A stretch of 36,495 nt of DNA, from NCBI GenBank assembly GCA_012839925.1, contig DUMJ01000049.1, forward strand, positions 1-36,495. Direction: 5' to 3'. The stretch's first letter is position 1; each line of letters begins with the position of its first letter. The translations under genes and the position numbers were made by a program. This document shows positions 16,081-22,778 of this stretch, piece by piece. Source of the DNA: a bacterium (GTDB lineage: Bacteria; DUMJ01). The notes beneath the pieces were generated by a model. The model did no database searches. It saw only the letters and a list, made by a program, of their open reading frames with translations, and was not told the DNA's origin.

Positions 16081-17214
16081 ATGAGGACACTAACAAGTAA
16101 AGAGAGACTTACAAGACTGTTTCAGAGAAAGGATATCGACCGGATTCCAATCTGGCTTCTTTTTCCATTTCATCCTATAGGTTGCTATGTGGATGTATAT
16201 AAAATACCCTGCTACAGACCAGTTCTGGATGCTGTTGAGAGATACGGGGTTGATATATTTGACAGGAGAAATTTCAATACAGGCTTTTGCTTCTCTTCAT
16301 CGTCTGAGATAGAAAGAGTCCAGGAGCGTAAAGTGGAAGGGGATAGAATCATAATAAAAAATAGAATAATTTACAAAGATATAGTACTGGAAGAAGAAAG
16401 AACTTTAACGGATAATAGAAGCAAGATTACTAAGCCTATAGTTCAGGAGATAGGCGACCTGGAAAAGATTCTGGCTCTTCCCTATGAACCACCCCGACCT
16501 GTTCTTACCAGATTCTTCGAGGAAAAAGAAGAATTGGGGGATAAAGGTTTGATGATGGTGGATATCGGTGATCCACTCGGAGTTCTGTATCATCTCTGTT
16601 CTATAGAACAGTTCTGCATATGGTCTTTACAGGAAAGAGAAAGACTAATCCATTTTCTGGATATGATTTATGAGAGGGTAATAGATGTATACAGATATCT
16701 TCTGGAGAACGGAGTGGGACCGGTATACTTTATAGTTGGAGCAGAGTTTGCTGGTCCTCCTATAGTCTCCCCATCTTATTTTAACGAGCTATGTGCCAGA
16801 TACGTTAAGGGGATTGTTGACCTTATAAGGAGTTTTGGGATGTGGTCTATTGTTCACTATCATGGAAATTTAAAGAAGATACTGGAAGGTATTAAATATA
16901 TAAATCCTGACGGACTGCATACCATTGAGGCTCCTCCTGTTGGAGATTGTACTATACTGGAGGCAAGAAAAGTTCTGGGAGATATGATCTTAATAGGAAA
17001 TATTCAGTATGATGACCTTTCCAGTCTAGAAGAATCAGAAATTAGAGAGTTAGTAAAAGAAACACTGAGAGAGGGTATGACCGGTAGATTTATCCTCTCT
17101 CCCACTGCGGGTCCATATGAGGGCTATATAAGCCCTAAGATGCAGAAAAACTACATAACTTTTATAGAGACCGGCTTAGAATTTGGAAGATTACAGGAGG
17201 TATCTAAAATATGA
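16081..17214 (+). CDS. Uroporphyrinogen decarboxylase-fold (UROD/MtaA superfamily) protein of unknown function
   Basis: This 377-aa TIM-barrel protein begins LTSKERLTRLFQRKDIDRIPIW, a standard UROD-superfamily opening. It ends with a barrel strand GNIQYDDL and RFILSPTAGPYEGYISP. It is not true HemE: the HemE substrate-binding RQAG motif is absent. It also lacks the MtaA/MtbA zinc signature: the usual H-x-C-G is H-Y-H-G at H259-G262, and the C-terminal G-C is TAG at about 342-344. It may act on another cofactor-bound or sugar-derived substrate. It overlaps the FAD-oxidoreductase gene by 4 nt, so the two products probably share a pathway. Function not recognised. Confidence 0.85.
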   Translation: MRTLTSKERLTRLFQRKDIDRIPIWLLFPFHPIGCYVDVYKIPCYRPVLDAVERYGVDIFDRRNFNTGFCFSSSSEIERVQERKVEGDRIIIKNRIIYKDIVLEEERTLTDNRSKITKPIVQEIGDLEKILALPYEPPRPVLTRFFEEKEELGDKGLMMVDIGDPLGVLYHLCSIEQFCIWSLQERERLIHFLDMIYERVIDVYRYLLENGVGPVYFIVGAEFAGPPIVSPSYFNELCARYVKGIVDLIRSFGMWSIVHYHGNLKKILEGIKYINPDGLHTIEAPPVGDCTILEARKVLGDMILIGNIQYDDLSSLEESEIRELVKETLREGMTGRFILSPTAGPYEGYISPKMQKNYITFIETGLEFGRLQEVSKI

Positions 17215-19343
17215 ACGGGTATGATGTGATAGTTATCGGTGGTGGAATCGCCGGAATTTCTGCCAGTATATCAGCTGCAAGGCTTGGATGTAAGGTCGCC
17301 CTGGTACACAATCGCCCTGTACTGGGTGGGAATTTCAGCAGTGAGATAAAGGTGCATATAACTGGAGCGTCTGGTGGGGGACATATGTTTGCCAGAGAAT
17401 CCGGGATAGTGGATGAGATAGTGACTGAAGCCAGATTCAGCAGTATATTCGGTAGAAGTGTCTGGCTTGAAACAGCTCAGGATATAGTTCTCTTAGATAT
17501 GGTCAAACAGGAACCTGGTATAGAACTCTTTTTAGATACAGAGGCAAAAGAGGCAATTATGGAAGATTCTTCAAGGATCAGGGCTATAAGGGTAGAGAGC
17601 GAAAAGGGTTCTTTTACGCTTTCTGCACCGATATTTATAGATTGCAGTGGGGATGGTGTTATTGCTTATAGTGCAGGGGCAGAGTATAGAATGGGGAGGG
17701 AAGGGAAAGAAGAATTTGGAGAATCCCTTGCCCCAGATAAACCAGATGGATACGTACTGGGAAGCTCTCTTATGTTTACCACTAAAGAGCTTGATCATCC
17801 GGTGAAGTTTTCTCCCCCAGGCTGGGCGTATAGATTTGAAGATAAGGACCTTCCATACAGGTCACACTCCCCAAGAGAACTTAATTACTGGTGGATAGAG
17901 TATGGAGGGATGTTAGATACCATTAAAGATAATGACAGGATAAAAGAAGAACTTACAAAGATTCTCTTTGGTGTCTGGGACCATATAAAGAATAGAGGGA
18001 ATCACAGGGCAGAAAACTTTATCCTTGACTGGATAGGACAGATGGTGGGCAAGAGAGAATCCAGGAGATTTATAGGTGATTATATCCTTACTCAGAAAGA
18101 CCTGGAAGATGGGACATTGTTTCCAGACAGGGTTGCATATGGTGGCTGGTCGATAGACCTTCATCCCCCTGCCGGTATCTTTGATCCCGGTCATCCCTGT
18201 GAACAGTATAAATTACCAGACCCGTACAGCATCCCATTTAGATCTCTCTACTCTGAGAATATAGAGAACCTTATGTTTGCAGGTAGAAACATCAGTGCAT
18301 CCCATGTAGCTTTGGGCTCTACCAGAGTTCAGGGGACCTGCGGGGTAATGGGACAGGCGGCGGGGACCGCAGCCTATCTCTGTAAGAAATATGACTTGAT
18401 GCCCAGAGATATATATAAGAATCACATAAAAGAATTACAGCAGTTACTCTTAAGAGAAGATTGCTATATCATTGGGATTAAAAATGAGGACCCGGAAGAT
18501 ATCGCAAGGATAAGTAAAGTGTCTGCCAGCAGTTCCAGGAAATTAGAGATAGAAAATTTTACAACCTTAATTCCATTAAACTCCCCTATAGGAGAGTCGT
18601 TTATGGTTACTGACTCAAGGATAGATGATATCTCTCTGTATTTCTCTTCTACCAGAGAGAGGGAAATTGTCCTTTCCCTGTATAAGGTTAATTCTCTCAA
18701 AGATATTAATCTTGATGATCTTATCGCTACTTCCAGAGAGAAACTGAAAGCTAACTTTGAAGGATGGATAGATTTTCCTGTAGATAGAGATGTAAATCCC
18801 GGATACTATCTCATTAAGGTTGATGGCTCACCAGATGTATATATAGGTTATAATCCTAGGTCCTTCCCTGGCATACAGAGGATAGACCTATCTTCTAAAT
18901 TTAATACGGCTCGTGGTGTATATCCTTTAAGGCTGAATCCCCCTTCAAAACCTTACGGTCCCGAGAATATAATTAATGGAATATCCAGACCAACCTGTTC
19001 TGCTCCTAATCTCTGGATATCTGAGGAAGGATTCCCACAATCTGTAGATTTAGACTTTCCTGAGCCACAGAGGATAAACACAATATATATAACCTTTGAT
19101 ACAAACCTTGATACTCCAGAGCCCTTTAGAAATGTTCCTGAACCTGAATGTGTAAGGGATTATGCAGTTTATTATAAAATAAATGGAGAGCGAATAAAGC
19201 TCCTGGAAGAGAGAGGCAATTATCACCGAAGGAGAGTCCACAGATTCAATGAGATAGAGTGCGAAGGTATCAGTATAGAGGTATTAAGTACCAATGGAGA
19301 CCTTTGCGCCAGGATATATGAGATAAGGATATACAGATTTTAG
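17211..19343 (+). CDS. FAD-dependent oxidoreductase (FAD_oxidored family) with C-terminal beta-rich domain
   Basis: A 710-aa protein. An N-terminal FAD-binding Rossmann motif VIVIGGGIAGISASISAARLG (GxGxxG-like GGGIAG at 10-15) is followed by RPVLGGNFSSEIKVHITGASGGG. The flavoprotein part ends near residue 420 with NISASHVALGSTRVQGTCGVMGQAAG, the usual second FAD motif. Residues about 430-710 form a separate, strand-rich region whose last 130 residues (YGPENIINGISRPT...) resemble a discoidin-like carbohydrate-binding fold. Proteins of this layout are common in polysaccharide-degrading bacteria but their reactions are poorly known. No signal peptide is visible. It is coupled to the UROD-like gene, and its stop overlaps that of the convergent dehydrogenase gene by 4 nt. 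Confidence 0.88.
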   Translation: MNGYDVIVIGGGIAGISASISAARLGCKVALVHNRPVLGGNFSSEIKVHITGASGGGHMFARESGIVDEIVTEARFSSIFGRSVWLETAQDIVLLDMVKQEPGIELFLDTEAKEAIMEDSSRIRAIRVESEKGSFTLSAPIFIDCSGDGVIAYSAGAEYRMGREGKEEFGESLAPDKPDGYVLGSSLMFTTKELDHPVKFSPPGWAYRFEDKDLPYRSHSPRELNYWWIEYGGMLDTIKDNDRIKEELTKILFGVWDHIKNRGNHRAENFILDWIGQMVGKRESRRFIGDYILTQKDLEDGTLFPDRVAYGGWSIDLHPPAGIFDPGHPCEQYKLPDPYSIPFRSLYSENIENLMFAGRNISASHVALGSTRVQGTCGVMGQAAGTAAYLCKKYDLMPRDIYKNHIKELQQLLLREDCYIIGIKNEDPEDIARISKVSASSSRKLEIENFTTLIPLNSPIGESFMVTDSRIDDISLYFSSTREREIVLSLYKVNSLKDINLDDLIATSREKLKANFEGWIDFPVDRDVNPGYYLIKVDGSPDVYIGYNPRSFPGIQRIDLSSKFNTARGVYPLRLNPPSKPYGPENIINGISRPTCSAPNLWISEEGFPQSVDLDFPEPQRINTIYITFDTNLDTPEPFRNVPEPECVRDYAVYYKINGERIKLLEERGNYHRRRVHRFNEIECEGISIEVLSTNGDLCARIYEIRIYRF

Positions 19344-20347
19344 CGTATCTTTATCTCTTTCTCTTCTTCTACCGACCTCTGTATCCCTGATACTATCCTA
19401 GTAGTCTCTAGACCGTCTTCTAATGTTGCTATCACAGGTTTATCCTCCTCTATGGAGTCTATAAATGAGTCCAGCATCCATATAGGTGCACCGGTGAGTC
19501 TATTGTGTATATCTGCCCATAGCGTGGGTAGACCAGCAAAATAGTATCTATCACTTGCATTTGTTATGACCGAGTTTGTAAAATCTATATTCGAATAACC
19601 TTTTTCTCCGTAGGTTTCGAACTTAAACTGTGCAACATATGGGATGCTCTCCGGAAGTATCCATGAAGAGAAGATGTGGACCAGTGCTCCATCTTCAAAT
19701 CTTAGGCTGGCATCTATTATGTCATAGGTATCTATCCCCTGTTTTTTCAGGAGATTCTTTATCCCTCTGGCATCAACACTTTTTACCCTCTTTCTGGTAA
19801 GCCATAATGACATATCTACACAGTGACTCATCAAAAACCATGCTGGAGAAGATCTTGCAGCCCAGCTTATCATCCTGGTAGGAACATAGATGGAGTCGTT
19901 TAGAGTTATCCTCATTCCGTAGATATCCCCAAACTCTCCGCTATCTATAGAAGACTTAACCATTATAAATGGAGAATTCCATCTGTTCTCAAACGCTACC
20001 TGAGCTTTTATATCTCGCTTCTCTGCCTCTTCTATTACTCTCTCCGCCTCTTCTACACTCATAGCCAGAGGTTTCTCAACCATTATATGATATCCTCTTT
20101 TTATAGCCTCAATCGCCGGTTCTGTATGGGCAAAATCAGGAGTTGCTATTATAACTGCATTTAAGTCTTTTTCTAGAAGTTCTCTGTAATCCGTAGTCCC
20201 TTTAACATTGAAAAATTCTTCCGCCTCTTTAAGTGTCTTTGGATTGACATCTGCAAATCCTGCTAGTTCTGCTTTTGGGTTCTGCATAATTGCTCTACCA
20301 TAGAGTCTTCCTCTTATACCCATCCCAATTATCCCTACTCTAACCAT
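19340..20347 (-). CDS. Gfo/Idh/MocA-family NAD(P)-dependent oxidoreductase
   Basis: This 335-aa enzyme has an N-terminal Rossmann fold (VGIIGMGIRGRLYGRAI, residues 4-20) and the family lysine in VEKPLAMS (K92). The catalytic region with HCVDMSLWL (H175, D178) replaces the usual GGGxxxDxGxH as SHCVDMSLWL. Family members oxidise or epimerise sugars, inositols and related polyols. It is transcribed from its own leftward promoter whose -35 lies in the MITE-like element, and it converges on the FAD-oxidoreductase gene with overlapping stop codons. It is likely part of the same sugar pathway although on the other strand. Substrate unknown. Confidence 0.9.
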   Translation of the reverse strand: MVRVGIIGMGIRGRLYGRAIMQNPKAELAGFADVNPKTLKEAEEFFNVKGTTDYRELLEKDLNAVIIATPDFAHTEPAIEAIKRGYHIMVEKPLAMSVEEAERVIEEAEKRDIKAQVAFENRWNSPFIMVKSSIDSGEFGDIYGMRITLNDSIYVPTRMISWAARSSPAWFLMSHCVDMSLWLTRKRVKSVDARGIKNLLKKQGIDTYDIIDASLRFEDGALVHIFSSWILPESIPYVAQFKFETYGEKGYSNIDFTNSVITNASDRYYFAGLPTLWADIHNRLTGAPIWMLDSFIDSIEEDKPVIATLEDGLETTRIVSGIQRSVEEEKEIKIR

Positions 20348-20379
20348 ATAAGATACCTCCGATCTTTAATCTTAAGAAG

Positions 20380-20408
20380 AGTATATTATTTATCACTGAT
20401 GTTGTCAA
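20380..20408 (-). promoter_or_regulatory. Promoter of the Gfo/Idh/MocA gene, -35 inside a repeat end
   Basis: Minus-strand TTGACA (20408-20403), 17-nt spacer, TATACT (20385-20380). The -35 is the outermost part of the inverted-repeat element that begins here, so the element supplies an outward promoter half. Confidence 0.75.
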
Positions 20409-20465
20409 GGAAATGTTATCATTTTGTGATATTGTCATAGGAAAATAGTTCTGACCTATTCCCAG

Positions 20466-20500
20466 CCCCCACCTCTATCCTCCCCCGAGGTGGGGGAGGA
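20466..20500. repeat. GC-rich double hairpin
   Basis: CCCCCACCTC (20466-20475) pairs with GAGGTGGGGG (20487-20496). Alternatively TCCTCCCCC (20478-20486) pairs with GGGGGAGGA (20492-20500). The two hairpins share bases and exclude each other. The base composition contrasts sharply with the surroundings, and similar G/C-rich palindromes are known as dispersed intergenic repeats in several phyla (from memory). Confidence 0.6.
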
Positions 20501-20540
20501 AGGATAAAGGCATGGTATTTTTATTATAAAAGACGAAACT

Positions 20541-20568
20541 GTAGGGGCAATTCATGAATTGCCCCTAC
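20541..20568. repeat. 28-bp perfect palindrome, copy 1
   Basis: A perfect 28-bp palindrome starting GTAGGGGCAATTCA and centred on the CATG-type core TTCATGAA. An identical copy lies at 30610-30637. Both lie upstream of ABC-transporter genes. Confidence 0.85.
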
Positions 20569-20638
20569 GGGATACGACTCATATGTTTCATTTCCTTCCC
20601 CTGACATTTTCACAGACTATTGACGGGAAACATAAAAA

Positions 20639-20667
20639 TAGGCAGATTTTTTCTATTATGTTATAAT
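20639..20667 (+). promoter_or_regulatory. Promoter of the ATPase-Hsp20-Lon-transketolase operon
   Basis: A perfect -10 TATAAT (20662-20667) lies 17 nt after TAGGCA (20639-20644), a 4/6 match to -35. A GAGG Shine-Dalgarno precedes ATG 20702. No CIRCE or other heat-shock operator is recognisable. Confidence 0.6.
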
Positions 20668-20701
20668 TATTATAGATTTTTAAATTGATAGAGGTTTTTC
20701 T

Positions 20702-21847
20702 ATGTCTAGTGTAAGACTGGAAAATATTACCAAGGTTTTTCACTCAGATAGGGGTTCTTTTAGAGGTAAAAGATTAATAAAGGTAGAGAACGGTGGATTG
20801 CTATCCACAGATGCACCTGTAACAGCACTGGATGATATTAACCTTGAAGTTGACCAGGGAGAGGTGCTGTCGGTCCTTGGACCTTCAGGATGCGGAAAGA
20901 GTACCCTTTTGAGGGTCATAGCTGGGCTGATAGAACCGGACGCTGGACATATATATTTTGATGAAAGATGTGTGGATAATGTCTCCACCAGAGACAGGAG
21001 GATTGGATTTGTTTTCCAAAATTATGCCCTCTATCCCCATATGACATCTGAAGGTAATGTTATCTTTAATCTTCTATTGAGGAGATTACCTGATAAAGAT
21101 ATTGAAGAAAGGGTAAAATATGCGTCTAATGTCCTGGGTGTAGGTTTTGAGATGTTACTATCGAGAAGACCAGGCACTCTTTCGGGTGGTCAGAAGCAGA
21201 GGGTCGCCCTGGGTAGATGCATAATAAGAAATCCAGCTGTTTTTCTACTGGATGAACCCCTTTCAGATTTAGATGCGAAACTCAGACAGACCACCCGAAT
21301 TGAACTCAAGCGGCTTCTGAGGCATTTTGGTATAACCACCATTTATGTTACTCACGATCAGATAGAGGCGATCTCCCTGGGGCACAGGTTAGCTATAATG
21401 AGACGTGGAAAGATAGTACAACAGGGTACTTTTGAGGATATATATAATAGACCTTATAATGTATTTGTCGCTGGTTTTCTGGGGAGTCCCCCCTTAAACC
21501 TTATAAAAGGAGAGGTTATAGACAATGTTTTTTATGGAGGTGGGATAAGATTTCCCACCACTGGTCTCCTTGGAGAGGTGATAGGGGGGATAAAGGTAGA
21601 AGATATAACTTCAGGAGGTGATTTTAAAGGTATTGTAGAGGTAAGTGAACCAAATCCGTCTGAGAAGTCTCAGATAGTAACGATGAGAATAAAACAAGAC
21701 TTCCGCATAAAGCTCAGAAAGAGTCTGGATTATATATTGGAAGCTGGAGAAATTATAAATTTCTCCGTGAAAAAGATGTACTTTTTTGATCCTGTAACAG
21801 AGTTATTTATAAAGAGTATAGAGAATAAGGAGGCTGTAAGTATATGA
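20702..21847 (+). CDS. Sugar ABC transporter ATP-binding protein, MalK/UgpC/MsmX type
   Basis: This 381-aa ATPase has Walker A GPSGCGKST (60-68), Q-loop FVFQNYALYP, signature LSGGQKQR (160-167), Walker B VFLLDEP with D-loop SDLD (180-190), and switch histidine in YVTHDQ. C-terminal OB-fold/TOBE regulatory repeats run from about residue 235. An unusual insert of about 25 residues (SDRGSFRGKRLIKVENG) interrupts the first beta strands. No permease gene is adjacent. The orphan permease operon at 30801 lacks an ATPase, and MsmX-like ATPases can serve several transporters, so they may work together. Its stop overlaps the next start by 4 nt. Confidence 0.93.
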   Translation: MSSVRLENITKVFHSDRGSFRGKRLIKVENGGLLSTDAPVTALDDINLEVDQGEVLSVLGPSGCGKSTLLRVIAGLIEPDAGHIYFDERCVDNVSTRDRRIGFVFQNYALYPHMTSEGNVIFNLLLRRLPDKDIEERVKYASNVLGVGFEMLLSRRPGTLSGGQKQRVALGRCIIRNPAVFLLDEPLSDLDAKLRQTTRIELKRLLRHFGITTIYVTHDQIEAISLGHRLAIMRRGKIVQQGTFEDIYNRPYNVFVAGFLGSPPLNLIKGEVIDNVFYGGGIRFPTTGLLGEVIGGIKVEDITSGGDFKGIVEVSEPNPSEKSQIVTMRIKQDFRIKLRKSLDYILEAGEIINFSVKKMYFFDPVTELFIKSIENKEAVSI

Positions 21848-22347
21848 GTATGAAACGTAGACAAATAAGAGAGACTACTGAACATCTTGATGATCCATAT
21901 ATAGATGGAGTTGAATATCATGACCCTACCAGATGTCCATCTTGCGGAGTTGTATATAATAAAAAACGGTGGCGTTTTATGGATGTAAAAGATATAGAAT
22001 ACGATAAAGAGAATGACCATATAGATATTGCTAAATGTCCGGCATGCAGAAAGATAGAAGACCATTATCCTATGGGGATTGTTGAACTCTCCGGTAAATT
22101 TATTGATGGGCATAAAGAAGATATTCTTAATCTTATAAAGAACGAAGAAGAAAGAGAGATGGAGAAAAACCCGCTGGGTAGACTGATGAAGATTGAAGAC
22201 AGGGACGGTAAGCTTTATATTGAGACCACCAATGAGGCTCTCGCTCTTAGGATTGGTAGAGCATTATTTAAAGCCTTTAAGGGTGAAGTGGATTATAAAT
22301 TTAGTGAGACTCAAAAGTTAGTTCGTGTCATGTGGAGGAGGGATTAG
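21844..22347 (+). CDS. Zinc-ribbon-like protein of the BCAM0308/NMD3-related type
   Basis: This 167-aa protein has two CxxC knuckles, CPSC (31-34) and CPAC (65-68), about 30 residues apart, followed by KIEDHYPMGIVELSG and a helical segment. A C-terminal alpha/beta part (KLYIETTNEALALRIGRAL) could bind nucleic acid. The pattern fits the uncharacterised BCAM0308 family related to archaeal Nmd3 zinc modules (family assignment from memory). It is coupled by overlap to the upstream ATPase gene and lies 5 nt before Hsp20, in a proteostasis operon. A role in RNA, ribosome or protein quality control is inference only. Confidence 0.75.
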   Translation: MSMKRRQIRETTEHLDDPYIDGVEYHDPTRCPSCGVVYNKKRWRFMDVKDIEYDKENDHIDIAKCPACRKIEDHYPMGIVELSGKFIDGHKEDILNLIKNEEEREMEKNPLGRLMKIEDRDGKLYIETTNEALALRIGRALFKAFKGEVDYKFSETQKLVRVMWRRD

Positions 22348-22352
22348 TTTAT

Positions 22353-22778
22353 ATGTCTAATTGGAGACCTATGGACTTTTCTGATGATTTTTGGAGAATG
22401 GATAGGGAGGTTCAACAATTTATAGAGTGTATATTTGGTTCTTACTCGTGGAAGCCATCGGTAGACGTGTATGAGACAGATAAAGAGATTATAGTACTGA
22501 TAGAGATAGCGGGGGTAAACAAAGAGGATATACAGATATTTATAAAGGGAAACCTGGTTACAGTAAGAGGAACCAGAAGAGAACCTGATATAAATAGAAA
22601 AGAGGCCTATCATCAGATGGAGATAAACTATGGAACATTTGAGAGGGTGATCTCTCTCCCTGTAGTTGTAAGGGAAGAGGATGCTAAAGCTTCTTTTCAG
22701 AACGGGATTCTTAAGATTGTGTTTCCTAAAGCTAATCGGGTAACCAATATTTCAATAGAAGAGGAGGAAGGCTTATGA
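22353..22778 (+). CDS. Small heat-shock protein, Hsp20/alpha-crystallin family
   Basis: About 141 aa. The alpha-crystallin domain runs from about residue 33 (WKPSVDVYETDKEIIVLIEI) to 130, with the beta-strand motifs AGVNKEDIQIFIKGNLVTVRG and SFQNGILKIVFPK (equivalent to the A-x-x-x-n-GvL signature). It holds unfolding proteins for refolding or degradation. An in-frame ATG at 22332 has no Shine-Dalgarno, whereas ATG 22353 has GGAGGAGGG 10 nt upstream, so I use 22353. The gene overlaps lon by 4 nt. The C-terminal IxI motif region appears as ISIEEEEGL. Confidence 0.92.
   Translation: MSNWRPMDFSDDFWRMDREVQQFIECIFGSYSWKPSVDVYETDKEIIVLIEIAGVNKEDIQIFIKGNLVTVRGTRREPDINRKEAYHQMEINYGTFERVISLPVVVREEDAKASFQNGILKIVFPKANRVTNISIEEEEGL

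Larger units (their letters stand above)
20403..20625. repeat. MITE-like element with imperfect terminal inverted repeats
   Basis: The left end (20403-20445) contains TGTCAA then, 20 nt on, TGTGATATTGTCAT (20425-20438). The right end (20601-20625), read on the minus strand, gives CGTCAATAG then CTGTGAAAATGTCA, an 11-nt-shorter version of the same terminus. The left core is identical over 14 nt to the reverse complement of 30647-30660, so the ends recur elsewhere. Inside are two hairpin-forming GC-rich stretches and a 28-bp perfect palindrome. There is no ORF. The 354 bp between 20347 and 20702 otherwise hold only promoters. Confidence 0.65.

Noticed and set aside
20403..20625. CRISPR or riboswitch in the 354-bp gap before the ATPase gene
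   Set aside because: There are no regularly spaced direct repeats, and the structure is explained by inverted repeats and palindromes.
22332..22352. ATG 22332 as start of Hsp20
   Set aside because: It has no Shine-Dalgarno and overlaps the zinc-protein gene; ATG 22353 follows GGAGGAGGG.
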